Position numbers and translations under genes: made by a program. This document shows, one piece after another, positions 38,981 to 51,604 of a stretch of 64,000 nt of DNA. Position 1 is the first letter of the stretch; every line of letters begins with the position of its first letter. Source of the DNA: Entamoeba invadens IP1 (lineage: Eukaryota > Evosea > Mastigamoebida > Endamoebidae); contig NW_004443615.1 in assembly GCF_000330505.1 (NCBI RefSeq), forward strand, positions 66,666 through 130,665, given 5' to 3'. The notes under the pieces are model-generated. The model made no database searches. It saw only the letters and a program-made list of their open reading frames with translations, and had not been told where the DNA came from.

Positions 38981-41900
38981 TATATTATTTTTGAGTTTAA
39001 CTTTTGTTTTGGTTTTTGTCTCGAAATTAAATAGAATTAAAAAAGTACAAATTATATTATATTGTGGTTCAAAATTTGTTCAGAAACACGACAAACCAAG
39101 AACAATGTTCTTATTTTATTGTAAAAGATTGTAGTTTTGGAATTGTTTTTAGAACCACCTTCAAGACAACACGTGATGTTTGTGGGCACAGTTATTTTGC
39201 ATCTGTCATAATACAATTTGGCCTTTGTTTACAGAAAATATAGTCTGTCACAATTATACTCAAATCAATTCAAATCAAAACAACATTGATTATTTTGAAA
39301 GAGGTTTTAAACCAAGGCAGACTTAAACTTTTTGTTGTTGTGAAAACACCAAAATTGATTTTCATAACAGAAAACCATAAAACAAGTTTCACTGTATTTC
39401 AATAAAAAACTTATAAATAAAATGGTTTATAAAAATTAAATAATGAACTTTAATGTATTGATGAAGACAACTCTCGGTAGTAAATGGCAAACATCAAATT
39501 AATTTTTATCATTTGGTATGTTTAAGAGAAACAACAAAAATAACAATTATCATCAAAGAAAAATAGTTACATGTTATTTTGTGCATAATTGTATTAGTTT
39601 TAATAAATGAAAAATGCTGGTTGTTTGTTCCAAGTCACAAAATATCGGGACATTCGTCCCTAAATAAAATGATAAATAGTAACATGTTTCTTTTCGCTTT
39701 ATTTTATTTATGGCATTATTTTAACACTCTATTGGCAAAAGTTGCAATATTGTTCTTTTTTGGTTCTTATAATAACAGAGGAGGTGATAAAAAATCACAA
39801 ATGAATTCAAAATACCTGTAAACAAACCCATTTAAAAGATCCAAATATTTTTTCATTAGCCAGTTTTTCGAATACTTTATTTCGTGAAAAAGTTTCTTCT
39901 TCTTTTTCGTTGATGATTACCCTATAAAATGCCATTTTAAGGAAAGAAAAATTGTTCTAAAAATAATTTGCATCAGGTTTTTTTTGAAGACAGCCGTTTA
40001 TCTGTTTTTTCTTTGATTCAAAACCCGTTTATTTATGTTGGTTAATATGTTATAATAACAAAAATAAATTGAAATTGCAGATCGAAGAATTATCACAACC
40101 CCAAAACCCCGATTTACACGTAATAGTTGTTGCCACGACACAAAAGCTAACCGAATGAATAAAAAAAATCAGACTCAAATAAAAAATAATAATGGAGCTA
40201 TTTTAGTTCAAAAAGATAATCAATTTTGGATTAATTATTGGGGGTTAAATTGAGTTTTATCAAAAACAGTGTGTTATTTGTGGCCGTTGATTCGGGTTAA
40301 ACCAGTCAACTTGCTCGTGTTAAAGGACATTTGTTATTCAAATTTGCTTCTAGGGAAATTATTTATTTTTATTTTTGTTTTTATCGGTTTTGGCTTCCAG
40401 AACGCAGGAATTTGGCTACAAGAAAATAAAAATTGGAAATAGGTATGAATGGTTTGTGAATTAGCCACATTTTTATTGTTTTAAGCACATTAATATTTAA
40501 TCTTCATTTTACATTTCATCGTCGTGCTTAGACTGCGCTTTGTTGTTCCAAGCCATTTTATTATTTCTTTGTTTGTGAGTTGATAAAACTCAAAAAAATA
40601 AAATTTGATTGTTAGAAAGTTCAACAAGTTAGTTTTTATCAACAATCTTCACATTCGTTTTGATTATCCAACATTTCCAATTCTTCTTCTTTTCGTTTGA
40701 GAATGACGCTTAAATTGTCTATTCATTATCAAAACAACATATTTCCTTTTTTCCTTTGTGTGTGATTACACAGTCGATACTTTAAACACAAGTTGTTGTT
40801 TGATATATTAAAGGAAGTATAAAATCATTGCCATTTTTTCCTAAATTAAATTTTAGTAAAAAGAGTGGAATAGATATTTTTAGTTTTTAAAACCTGTTCA
40901 GTATTTTGTCAGTTTTCGAAACTGATATTTTCATCGTTTTTTTTCTTTTTTAAAAAATCCAAAAAGTTAATTCCAAAAAAAATCTGGTATTTATTTTTAT
41001 AATTCGAATACAACAATTTTGTAATTAATAGATATAAAACTTCTACCAAATTAAAAATGATTTGATCAAAAACAATGACGTGTAAACTATAAAACGTTCT
41101 TTCTTGTGAAGAAACAACTTGAGCATTATTTTTGAGAGTATTCTTTCAGTGTAAAGATCGTGGTATTCGAATTCCAAGTGGAGGGTTAAACAATTATTAC
41201 GGTTGTGTGAAATAATTATCTTTCGAGATTTAAAACAATACATTTCATTTTGTTATTTTTAAAAAAGAATAATATAGCCATTTTATTAAGTTGTATCTTC
41301 TGTTTTTATTTGTTTTACTTTAAGTAATTTTATTCAAGTTACTTAAAGCAGAGTGAATACAGATACCACCTTAGTCTCAAGTTGAAGATTTCTCGATCAA
41401 CAGTGATCTAATTATAACAAGTGTCACTTTAAAATCCTTAACTTGTGACTTAAGTGAAAAAATAACAACCCATTTGAAGGTTGTAAGTAATGTTTTGAAC
41501 ATTGTCAATTTCCTATTAATTGGATATTGTTATAAATCTTTTCAATTTTATGTTAAACATGTGATTATTCTATTTTTAGTACACGACTATTTGAATAGAA
41601 GTACTATATAATATATTATAATAAATTTATATATTATATAATAATAAAATATTATAATATTTTATAATTTGGTTTATCAACTATACATTTATAATAATTA
41701 TAGAATTGGTGGAAAAAAGTCCAAATCGATAAGAATAACTATATTTTATTGTAAACAACCATTTATTATTAGTTTCTATTTTTTTGTTTTTTCAAATTTT
41801 TTATTAATGTTTTTGAAATAAGACAAAATGTTTTTAACTTATAGCAACTAACGTTATAATTTACTATAATTTGCAAACAAGCTGGACTTTTTTCCACTTA

Positions 41901-44394
41901 CTCTAATTATTCATTATTGTTGGTTTTTTTAATTGTATCTATTAAGTTTCACGACAACTCTTGTGTTGTTTGTGGTTTCTATTTTTTTTCTTCTTCTTGT
42001 ACTCCATATTAAAATAATAAAAGTGCAAAGTCTTGGTTTTGTTGTCTAAGTCTTCACCATGAAGGAGTGTTAAAAATATTGCTTATTTTTTAAAGACACC
42101 AAAAATGATTAAGAGAGACACCGAGTGTTCAACAACATAGAAAAATATCAAGACGGGTTTCCAATATATTTTCTTATCAAATGTTTATTACTGTGAAATG
42201 AAGAAATAATGTCGACATGTTTAGACTTTCCCATTTGATTTATACTGAAATGGACTTTTATTATCTCCTTTCATTCAACTTCAATCAGTTGTTTTCGTTT
42301 AACTTTTTAACAGCAGTAAATGGCCAATAATTCATTGGATTATTAAATCACTAATGCAAAACATGTAGCTTTGTGTCAAAGAAATTGTTTTTGGGATTAT
42401 TGTAAAACTATTCTTACTGCTTCACTCATAGCTTTGTCAATAAAATAACAATAGACTGATAATTTCTTTTATTTACAATTACAAAATTTGTTCTAGGCAT
42501 TAACATTTATTCCAACTTTGTTGTTTCTATTGGTTTATATTATTAAACAAATTATTAATTATAATTCATTAAGTTTTTATTTCACTTGTTTCATTAACTA
42601 CTTTAATATCAGAAATATGATTTTTATGAAACATATACAGATGAATATAAACGTAAATCTGTAAACTAAAAGTTATTCTAAATAAAACATTATTTAGTTT
42701 TAATATTGTATTTTCAGTTCTTGTTTGATGTAACATTTATAATACATAAAAAGTTTCCACGTCTTTTTTTGTTTGTTATTCATATATTAAGTTTATATAC
42801 ATGAAAAAAGGTAATATTGTTATTTATATACATTTGGTTTATTTTGTGTAATGTTAAACAAAAATTTTAAATACGAAAGTTAATAAAAAAGTTTGTAAAT
42901 ATATATTATATACATATGATTCTCAACATAAAATTAAAAAATGAGAACACTAAACGTCAGTGTGGTTGCACAACTAATATCATAATATTAGGTTATTTGT
43001 TACAAATATTAAAATTCAATAAAATGTCAACTTTTTACACGTTAGTTACAAAACATTAAAACATTTCCAATGAAAACTAAATTTAAATAATTACTTTAGT
43101 TTAATTCAAAGTATGACGTATCGCTTGTTTTTCAATAAATAACTTTTTATCAGAATTTTATTTAATACGTTTTCTTATTTTAAAACCCTGTTTTTAGAAA
43201 AACTTATTATGTATAGTTTATTATACTATACACAAGTTTTTGATATAAAAAGAAAAAAATTAAACTTGAAAAAAATAACAGGAAAAGTCGTCAAGTTTTC
43301 CTCACAGAAAAAGTGAACCTTTTTTCAACAAAAATACGATTTTAGGTCAAAATTTACTATTAATTTATAGTAAATTAAATTATTTTTTACTATTAATTAA
43401 TTTTCCTGGTATTCCCCATGGTTGTAAAAAGTTTAAAGCGTTTTTTGCATTATTTCTTTCTAATATACACTTAAAATGAATAAGATATAAATAAGTTTAC
43501 ATTTTTTGGAAATTTCGATACTGAAAAGGTTAAACTTAAAAATGCAAACGATAATATTTTTTCTATAAATTTGTTTTTTTAATAAAATAACATCATACCA
43601 AATAACAAAAACAGCATTTCTGGGAAATAAAAAATTTTACCCGAAAATTTTGATAAAAGATATGGAAAATGGAATGTTAAACATTAACAGATTGACATTT
43701 GTTATAAATTAGTTTTCCGATATCATGAAACGATTACTCCTCTTCACAACTGTCAATTTTAAATAAATTATATTAAAGACATTTAATTGTATATAAGATT
43801 ACATTAGAAAGTTTATTTCAATCTGCTACTAATAAATATGTATTGTGTAGAAACAAATAATTTGTTTTCACCTTTAAATATATCAAAGTTAATAAATTAA
43901 CATAAGACCTGGTCAAAGAAAGCTTAAACGACATTAAAACATATTCCCCTTGTACTTACAGTTGGGCAAATTTACCTTAGACATTAATTTTTATTTTTAC
44001 TGGGAAAGTACTTGTTATTTTCCTTAAAAACACGGGTTTTTAATAAAAAAACAAAAAAAGTATTTTTTTAAAAGAGGCTATTAAATATGTACAGTTTATT
44101 AGTTTAATATAACGATAGCAAAATAATATTTTTTTAACTAAGGTTCGTTTGCTGCGCGAAGGTTTGATTGCCCAGCTGTAATTCTTTTCCGTGGGTTGTT
44201 ATTTTTTTATTTTTATTTGCATTGGAAATTATGGGATATAAATCAAAAAACTGAACAAATTTATTTCATCACACTAAATTATTCAAAAAACTACATTTTA
44301 AAAACATAATATTACAAAAATAGTGAAACATAATTACCCCTGGAAAAGGTACAAGTACAAAAATAATACAATTATTTAAGAATAAATTATAACA
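38981..44394. other. 5.4-kb AT-rich gene desert
   Basis: No credible gene. Frames at 39579-39821 and 41043-41243 open with TTG or are low complexity. Less AT-rich islands occur near 40050-40330, 41310-41480 and 44145-44210 but do not read as protein and lack tRNA A/B boxes. A hairpin with arms CTTTAAGTAA / TTACTTAAAG sits at 41318-41348. The 41590-41700 stretch is almost purely A/T. Confidence 0.5.
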
Positions 44395-44946
44395 TCAAAT
44401 AAAAATAAAATTTTTGTTGAGGAATGTACTGTTGTCTCCAACAATAACACTGCCAATGTTCCTACTGATCTGTCGTCCCATTACTCGAATTTGGTCACAC
44501 GTGAAAAGAACACTGTTGTTCATATAATCGACGATCTGGGCATCTCCAACAATTCCATCTCTCTCATCTCTTGCACCAGTTACCACTATCCCATTCATAA
44601 AAAGTATATCCTCTATAAAATGAAATGCTTCCTTTCTTTTGGTTGGTTGCATTCTACGTTTTATTGTTTCAAGTTTAACTCCTTCTTGAGACAAAATCAA
44701 AGCAAAACTGTCACACCTCTTCTTAACAACTTTCTGAAGATCAATTATCTCATCCCCAATTTTTATTGTTTTAACTTTTTGAAATTGTGTAGTTACTCGG
44801 GCCTGTTTACTTGGTTTGCGCACCGTCAATTCACACCGTTGACATAATAAAAATATTAATACATTCTGAAGATCAGCTTGAAAAGAGACTGCTTCCAACG
44901 TCTTTGTTTGTGAATTTTTCTTATTTTTGACCATCTCAATCGACAT
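44395..44946 (-). CDS. small orphan protein, family member B
   Basis: A 183-residue protein starting MSIEMVKNKKNSQTKTLEAV. It is basic and helical, with no membrane segment. Landmarks: FQADLQNVLIFLLCQRCELTVRK (about 22-44), IGDEIIDLQKVVKKRCDSFALIL (about 62-84), KRKEAFHFIEDILFMNGIVV (about 103-122) and QIRVMGRQISRNIGS. It appears to share the EAFHFIEDIL-type block and the preceding basic helix with the protein at 38435-38980. It is isolated in the desert, 1.2 kb before the PIG-O gene end. I do not recognise the family. Confidence 0.65.
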   Translation of the reverse strand: MSIEMVKNKKNSQTKTLEAVSFQADLQNVLIFLLCQRCELTVRKPSKQARVTTQFQKVKTIKIGDEIIDLQKVVKKRCDSFALILSQEGVKLETIKRRMQPTKRKEAFHFIEDILFMNGIVVTGARDERDGIVGDAQIVDYMNNSVLFTCDQIRVMGRQISRNIGSVIVGDNSTFLNKNFIFI

Positions 44947-46160
44947 GAATGTGCTTTTAAAGTTCTTTTTTAACTTATTATATATAAAAACAGTTTAAAG
45001 GTGCTTAGAAAATTGATTAGGATAATGCTTAAAATTGTGTCATGGTTTCCTTTTCCAACCATCCTCACCTCAATAAAAATGTTCCAAAAAATTCTTGCTT
45101 TATTATACAAATAAACAATTAAAATGCACTTTTGTTATGATCCAATCAAATTGTGTTTTTTGATTTACCTTCGTTTTCCAATTCACACTACTTTATGCCA
45201 AAAAATACACTATATAATCTAAAACTTCCCAAATTTAATTTTCTTTCTCTAAAAAATGTACAATTTTCAGTTGATACTCTTTTGTTTCATTTTTAAAAAC
45301 TAAAATAAGTTAAGAGTAATTTAATAAATTATCAATTCAACTCAATACCATCAAAAATCATCAATTCAAAGGCCTTTGTGTTAACTTATATACAATAAAT
45401 TTGGTTTTTTGGTCAACAATAATTATTTTATGGAGAATAATTATAATCAACCAATTTTTTCTCTTGTTTCGTATTTTTTTCTTTTGTAATTGTAAAACAA
45501 TCGTTTAAAAAGTTTTCAATAACTTTTAAAGATACTTTTGATAACAGAAGTATGTTCATGTGAGTAACAAATTAACATGTTCATATAATGAAAACAAATT
45601 TCATTATACCCATTTTTTAATCAATCAATTGTTTTATTTAAAATGAATTATATTAAAAATTGTTGATTTTTTACTTTTATAATTAGAAAAAACATTGTAT
45701 TCCTTATTGACAAATTATTCCCAAAATTGAACATTGTAATTGACAATTATTTGTGACAAACATGTTCACATTTGTATAAAATTTGACAAACACATCCAAA
45801 AGAAGATATTCCTTAATATTTGTTTTCTAATATTAGCAACAAATAGAATACTTATTCCAAGAATATTTCATATTTTTAATAAACAAAAACGTTTGAATGA
45901 CGTTATATTTTGATGAATCCCATATTACAAAGAATTCTCAGTGACAAATTTTAACAATTGGCTGTTGATTATTATTCTTTGGGGGTTGTCTTCGGTGACA
46001 AGATATTGTCAAGTTAGAAAATTTAATTTTTATTTTAATACTCACTGTGATAACTCTTTGGTGATAAAACATTGGTGAGAATAAGTTATTGCGTGTATTT
46101 CTCAAATGATTAAAAACAAATGAAAAACTAAGTGAAAACAAATGATAAAGTTAATCAAAA
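44947..46160. other. 1.2-kb AT-rich intergenic region
   Basis: Between orphan gene B and the PIG-O stop. Low complexity; the 45938-46141 frame is a chance opening. No RNA recognised. Confidence 0.45.
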
Positions 46161-48773
46161 TTACTCATCTTTAACCAATTGAATTCTTTTCACAAGGAAA
46201 GCAGTGACTACCAAGATGACATCTATTGTTCCCAAAAAGACGGCATCAAAACAGACTTTAGGCGTGAACACTCTAAATATCTCCAGGTGACCTGACACAA
46301 AGTATGTGAAGAACATGATCGAGACCATTTGCCACGCAAAGAACCCAACAACAATCAGTGTATTTTTCATATAAGTTTCAATTCCGTTTTTCCTTTGTAA
46401 TGAAACGTAAGCAACAGCCAATACTACAGAACAAGGGAAGAACATAGTGTTGAACAGGATGAGAATTCCATTGAGAAGAATTGAATAGAATGGAACACCC
46501 ACAAATCCAGCGTTGAATTGAATTGAGCTGAATTGGACGTTGTGTGTAGTTGTGAAAAAGAAGTGTATTGCAAAAAACACCAATTGAAGTGCGGAGGTGT
46601 GAACATCGTCAAATACATTGAACGAAAACAGGACAACATAAATCGCCAAACTCGTTGCTCCAGTATTCGGTAATAACACCGCCGCAATGGGAATGCATGC
46701 ATAAATATATTCACTCACTTGTTTCTTCTCGATAAAACTCTTTACAATCGACACAATCGACATCAAGTAAATAGCATTCGCAAGTGTTATACCACAAACA
46801 GAAGTTGGGGTCGGGCTCAGTATTTGGAAGACACTTGCCAACACACACGCAGTTGTTAAAATGTACTTTTCAGACGACACAAAGAAGATCACAACGGGGA
46901 GACCAATGAGTCCAAAAATAGAAGGGACGCTCTCTATAAATGGTATAACAGTCAACACTCCAATTTGCATTGCAATTTGTGTGGTATTCAATTTGCCTCT
47001 CGCTATCGACAGATACAGTAGAAACATCGAAAGCACTTCACCAAAGAAGAAAGAGGTGTAACTCTCCTCCTTAATAAACGAGTCTGTGTACTGCCCAAGT
47101 CCATATAATATCAACACAACTACACTAACCAAAAATTCGCCTTTAATGCTGCCTACTAATTGTACGCCAGTTAATACATACTTGTTAAATTGTCTCGCAT
47201 ACGCTGAAAAAAAAGTGATCTCCGCACCAAGTGACATGAAGAAGATGTACTGATCAATTTTACCCATCTCAAGGGGATATATCCTCTTAAGGAAAACTGC
47301 AGGCACCATACCGAGTATGACTCCGTGGAACACCTTTTTGATGTCAACATAGAACTGCGGGTATCCGACAACATAGAGTAATATCACAAACATCGACAAA
47401 ACCATTATGATAATACCACACATCATATAATTGAATTTGAATGTTGCATTCTGCTTGACAAAAATCGTGTGAAGCTCTTTTGAAAAGCTTTCGTGTTTCT
47501 CCATAATCTCAAAAAGAGTGTCCAATTCCTCAAAGTGCTCCAGTTCCTCCTGTTGAATACCTTTGTGTTTTTCATTTTCTCGGTCTATCCACTCCACATC
47601 CCTCTTGTTCTTCTTCGCATTCGCATAAAAGAATTGCATCATCTGTGTTGTCGTCAAGTTGAGTGCATTGACATACATCTGCACACCATCTAAAGTTTTC
47701 ACTCTCCCCATAAAAACGTCTCTAATAGGGGTTCCCGTGTTACTGAATGGTATAGGCAGCCCAAGGCCAAGTGTAATAGTGGGTACAATATCTACTTGAT
47801 TCACACTTCCTGTCTCTTTAATTCCGCCTTCTCTTGTTCTACTGTCATATAAATAAAGTGCAGCATCTAGCTCTCTGACAGTGTCTCCTCCATGATTTCC
47901 TTCTTCAGTCACTCCGTGGTCTCCAAATATAAGAGCCAGGGTTTTACTTTTCGAGTTTGAGATCTTAGTCAACGAATCCTCCAAGACTGAGTTGATTTCT
48001 TTAAGTTTGTCCTGCATGACTTGGTGGTCTGGTTGGTAGTAGTGGCCGATATGGTCGACTCCCAAGAAGTGGGTTATAAGCAAATCAAAGTCCTCATCCT
48101 TTTGGTGTTTCTCTAGTGCCTTTTTACATATCAAATCAACACTATTCAAGTCGGCGATATCGAGCGACGGCCCCGTGGCAATTTCGTCGAACATATTTGG
48201 AAACATGTCAGTCCACAACGAATCGCCGGAGAATGCGACTCTCAGTCCGTTGTTCTTTGCTTGAGATATGAACGAGTCTTCGTCAACTTGGACGTTATTA
48301 AAAGTGTTTGAAACTTCGATAAATGCAGGCACAGACCCAGTAGTCATAGCCAGTACTCTTTGTGCTGTTGTAGTTGGTGGGTCTGGGATGAAGTGATACC
48401 TCCCTGTTTTTTCAGGGTATTTCTCAGAAAAAGTGTTGAAGACGGGCATATTATTGTGATACAACTTAAGGTCTTTAGTCGAATTAATCTTCTCAAAAAG
48501 AGGTGGATAGTCGGCGGAAAACGCAAAATCGAAGCGGAGAGCGTCGACTAAGTACACCATTGTCTTATCAAATAATGGAGTTGTCCAACACTTTTCTGGT
48601 GGGTGTTTTAATGAGTAGAGTGTGTTGGTCATTATCTCATCAGAGCACTTTGATTGTGTTGGGACACGAATTGACGTGATTAAAAATCCAGACGCGTACA
48701 AGTAAAGAGCGCAAATGTGGAGAAAAAGAACAAAAAAAGTAAGGAACACATAGTCATACCGGACAGATATCAT
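46161..48773 (-). CDS. PIGO: GPI ethanolamine-phosphate transferase 3 (PIG-O/Gpi13)
   Basis: An 870-residue multi-pass ER enzyme that adds ethanolamine phosphate to the third mannose of the GPI precursor, the link to proteins. An N-terminal membrane segment (about 9-32, with the family's SGFLITS) precedes the luminal alkaline-phosphatase-like catalytic domain: VYLVDALRFDF (about 73-83, metal Asp), FIPDPPTTTAQR (about 128-139, with the likely catalytic Thr), MTTGSVPAFIE, DHIGHYY, and IFGDHGVTEEGNHGG. From about 440, some ten to fourteen hydrophobic segments follow. DPPTTT followed by TTGS(V/L)P distinguishes PIG-O from PIG-N and PIG-G. ATG 48773 gives the usual short cytosolic start. It is single-exon. 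The small secreted protein at 56601 is a plausible GPI-anchored client type. Confidence 0.92.
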   Translation of the reverse strand: MISVRYDYVFLTFFVLFLHICALYLYASGFLITSIRVPTQSKCSDEIMTNTLYSLKHPPEKCWTTPLFDKTMVYLVDALRFDFAFSADYPPLFEKINSTKDLKLYHNNMPVFNTFSEKYPEKTGRYHFIPDPPTTTAQRVLAMTTGSVPAFIEVSNTFNNVQVDEDSFISQAKNNGLRVAFSGDSLWTDMFPNMFDEIATGPSLDIADLNSVDLICKKALEKHQKDEDFDLLITHFLGVDHIGHYYQPDHQVMQDKLKEINSVLEDSLTKISNSKSKTLALIFGDHGVTEEGNHGGDTVRELDAALYLYDSRTREGGIKETGSVNQVDIVPTITLGLGLPIPFSNTGTPIRDVFMGRVKTLDGVQMYVNALNLTTTQMMQFFYANAKKNKRDVEWIDRENEKHKGIQQEELEHFEELDTLFEIMEKHESFSKELHTIFVKQNATFKFNYMMCGIIIMVLSMFVILLYVVGYPQFYVDIKKVFHGVILGMVPAVFLKRIYPLEMGKIDQYIFFMSLGAEITFFSAYARQFNKYVLTGVQLVGSIKGEFLVSVVVLILYGLGQYTDSFIKEESYTSFFFGEVLSMFLLYLSIARGKLNTTQIAMQIGVLTVIPFIESVPSIFGLIGLPVVIFFVSSEKYILTTACVLASVFQILSPTPTSVCGITLANAIYLMSIVSIVKSFIEKKQVSEYIYACIPIAAVLLPNTGATSLAIYVVLFSFNVFDDVHTSALQLVFFAIHFFFTTTHNVQFSSIQFNAGFVGVPFYSILLNGILILFNTMFFPCSVVLAVAYVSLQRKNGIETYMKNTLIVVGFFAWQMVSIMFFTYFVSGHLEIFRVFTPKVCFDAVFLGTIDVILVVTAFLVKRIQLVKDE

Positions 48774-49862
48774 TGTTCTTAATTAATTAGTTAACAGTTT
48801 TTTTGTTTCGTCTTTTGGTGGGTTTTTTTATCTTAACCATTCTATTTTTTACTCGACAATTCATATCATTCTATCTAAGTGGAAAAAGACAGGAATGTTG
48901 CATTTTATTTATTAGTTATCCTACTCTTTAGCAGTTTATTTCAAAATTACTCTAGAAGGGTTCTTTTCAGGAAATAACCGAAACTATTAAGATTTATCCT
49001 TGAAAACTAAATTAAATTAAAAACAGGGTGAATATTTGGTGGGTAACCCACTATTTTATTGCTTGTTCGATTCGCAAATGTTTTGGTTTGATATTTATTC
49101 GAAAAAAAACAATAAATTTGTCAAAATTAAAAAAAATAACTGTTTTTTAATTCGCAATTATTGGTAACTTATTTTAGAAGCAACTTGGATATCGACCTTC
49201 AAGTTTAGACGATAATATTTAGTGCAAATAACAAAAAATATTCAACGAATTTTTATATTGATATTGAATTTAAATAGAAAAACTTTAGCAATCAAGCAAT
49301 TTTTTATGTTTTTAAGTTCAATTAAATACACTAAAAAACAACTTTTTTTTAATGTTTTCAACTTTATCTAAAAATAAAATTTATTATTTTTTCAAAAAGT
49401 TAAGACTATAATAAATATAGATGACCCATTTAACAGGGATATACAGCCAATGTTTGATGATTTTCCCTTTTTAGATAGTGTACTTTAATAAGAATAATAA
49501 ACTTTTGATATTCAGGAAAATTATTTTATACACTCAAAATTTCCTGATTTTTATATTATTTAAATTTCATTTTATGTCATTTGAAGTGTAAACAGTATAA
49601 TAAATTATAACAATAATAATATACAATTCAACAATTTATTTAATACTAAATTAATAATATTTTTATTTATATTTATATTATTATATTTCTTTCAATTTTA
49701 ATTATAATTAACCAATTTATTTACTATTAAATAAATTATGAAATAATGTTTCCTGTTTTTGATCAAAATGCATTTTTGGGGTTCTTAATATTATAATTTA
49801 CATTGACAAGAATTAAAAATACATTCACTCAAATTATTTTTTTAATTGATTGTCAAGATTCA
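48774..49862. other. 1.1-kb divergent AT-rich intergenic region
   Basis: Between PIG-O and BCCIP, transcribed apart. Poly-A/T runs are frequent, with no long frame, no clear repeat and no RNA gene. It should hold two promoters. Confidence 0.45.
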
Positions 49863-50741
49863 ATGTCTAACCCTATAACGAGAAAAAGCAAAAGAATGAA
49901 AAGACGTGCAAATGCCATGGAAGAGGAAGATGAGAAGTTTTCAGATGATGAAAACAATATGGACCCCAATGCAATGGAAGAGATCAACGTCGACCTTTTC
50001 CTTGAAAACCAAAGTCAAAACGATTATTCTGAAATCGTCAATTTTTTGATTCACTCTTCCCTTAAATACGTTGGGATGAACCTCTACGCGTTGACAGACG
50101 TTTTATTAACGACTGAATGTGGTTCGATAATCAAAACCGAAACGGACAAATATGGCATTGCGATTCCTCTCGAGCTCCAGAAAATGCCATCTGATATAGT
50201 TTCTCCTCTTTCCCATTTCATTACCGAGACCTTCAAAACGAGATGTCCAGAGAAACTTCAATTAGTCCAAAACGTGTTGAGTGGAGCAGATGGGAGGACG
50301 GTGTTCATAGTTAATGAGAGGTTGGTCAATTGCCCTTACGACTTGACTTCGTTGCTCCACAACACGATCTATGAGGAAATTGGTATTTACGATAAAGAGC
50401 ATAACATCACAGAACCAGTCAAACACTTCATATTATTGGCGTCTGCGGTCATTGGAGTTGACAATGGAGAGGAGGATGACGACGATGGCGCAATGAAGCG
50501 AAAAAAGAAGAAAGTCTCAAATTCACAACAACTCGAGTATGTTCTGATGGAAAATGAAGTCTATGCAAAATATGCGGAAGCAATTGCGACAGTTAAAACA
50601 CCCGGAAAAGATAGATGGACGCTTCCTGGTAAAGTGAGTGATTTCACAAGTGTCATCATAATCAACAGGGATAACGTTCAAAAAATTTTGGATGAAATCG
50701 CCTTGTTGTTTGGTGTTTCGAAGTTTGAAGAGCAGAATTGA
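49863..50741 (+). CDS. BCCIP: BCCIP/Bcp1 homologue
   Basis: A 292-residue protein. The frame opens earlier only with TTG, so ATG 49863 (MSNPITRKSKRMKRR) is chosen; the basic start resembles a nuclear-localisation signal. An acidic stretch (EEEDEKFSDDENN) follows, then the BCCIP fold: INVDLFLENQSQNDYSEIVNFL (about 40-62), TDVLLTTECGSIIKTETD, EKLQLVQNVLSGADGRTVFIVNERLVNCP (about 138-166), HFILLASAVIG, and the C-terminal KDRWTLPGKVSDFTSVIIINRDNVQKILDEI. The yeast homologue escorts uL14 and a kinase from the nucleus; the animal protein binds BRCA2 and p21. Which role holds here is unknown; ribosome biogenesis is the more conserved one. Confidence 0.88.
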   Translation: MSNPITRKSKRMKRRANAMEEEDEKFSDDENNMDPNAMEEINVDLFLENQSQNDYSEIVNFLIHSSLKYVGMNLYALTDVLLTTECGSIIKTETDKYGIAIPLELQKMPSDIVSPLSHFITETFKTRCPEKLQLVQNVLSGADGRTVFIVNERLVNCPYDLTSLLHNTIYEEIGIYDKEHNITEPVKHFILLASAVIGVDNGEEDDDDGAMKRKKKKVSNSQQLEYVLMENEVYAKYAEAIATVKTPGKDRWTLPGKVSDFTSVIIINRDNVQKILDEIALLFGVSKFEEQN

Positions 50742-50875
50742 TTTGATTTTTTTAATTTTTTAGTCAAAGTCCTTTGAGACTATAAAAAAAGAATTATTAT
50801 TTTATAATTAATATACTATAAAATATAATACAATCAAGTAGTTATATTCGAACAAATAAAAACAGTGAAAGTTGT

Positions 50876-51604
50876 ATGATGGAAGTCATCATTAACAACT
50901 ACGGAATTATACATATCACAACAGCTAATAATGTTAAACAAAATAAAATGGAGGAATGCTCTTCTTCATCTTCAAACTCAATACAGTCACATGACGAGAC
51001 CTTCGACTTCCCTTCATTTTCGGTCACAAATTTCAAAAAGATGGAGAGGGCACTCGAATTTACAGAGAACGCGTTTAAGTATTTTCAGCCAACACTTGAC
51101 CCACAGATGATGTCGTACCTTACACATTGGAGCGACGCCTCAAACTTTCGACTTGTCTATAATTCTCAAGGCGACGGGTTACAACGTAAAGACATTGTTA
51201 AAAAGATGGCAGGGTTACAAAGGTATGTCATTGTTGCAGAGTCGACTGACATGTTCTTTGGAGGGTTTTACTCCTCTGTTTTTCCAACAGCTCCATCCTT
51301 CAAAGCAGATTTTGTTACAAGGAAAAATCACTTCGGCTTTATACTGAACAAAAAAGATATGGGAAATCCTCTTATCTTAAGGCCCAAAGAACTTAGTACG
51401 CGACTTGACATGTCTCTGATCATACCAGCACTAGACGAGTATGTCAAAGAATCAATCATTTCAAAGGACTTTTTCGTCATCATGTCGGATAAGAGATTCA
51501 TGTTTTTGGATACCATAGAAGATGCCTATACGCTGTCAAACAACACTGTGTTGTTCAGTCACGAAGGTTTTATCTTGACTGTGTTTGGTTTTGAATGGAT
51601 TTGA
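50876..51604 (+). CDS. TLDc-domain protein
   Basis: A 242-residue protein starting MMEVIINNYGIIH; a second ATG in frame at 50948 (MEECSSSSSNSIQS) could be the true start because the first 24 residues are unlike the family. A Ser-rich stretch is followed by a helix and then a single TLDc-like domain: WSDASNFRLVYNSQGDGLQRKDIVKKM (about 83-110), RYVIVAESTDMFFGGFYSSVFP (about 115-137), HFGFILNKKDMGNPL, and the terminal HEGFILTVFGFEWI. The order of Arg/Leu-hydrophobic strand, loop with two Gly, and final FxFE-like strand matches the other two family members here (10748 and 14553). Function unknown. Confidence 0.78.
   Translation: MMEVIINNYGIIHITTANNVKQNKMEECSSSSSNSIQSHDETFDFPSFSVTNFKKMERALEFTENAFKYFQPTLDPQMMSYLTHWSDASNFRLVYNSQGDGLQRKDIVKKMAGLQRYVIVAESTDMFFGGFYSSVFPTAPSFKADFVTRKNHFGFILNKKDMGNPLILRPKELSTRLDMSLIIPALDEYVKESIISKDFFVIMSDKRFMFLDTIEDAYTLSNNTVLFSHEGFILTVFGFEWI

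Noticed and set aside
39579..39821. 80-codon plus-strand frame in the desert
   Set aside because: TTG start, hydrophobic low-complexity content, no supporting composition change; fits chance in AT-rich DNA.
44145..44210. GC-richer island with GGTTCG and GGTTTGATTGCCC, tRNA-like B box
   Set aside because: No A box, no acceptor or anticodon stems can be folded at the right spacing.
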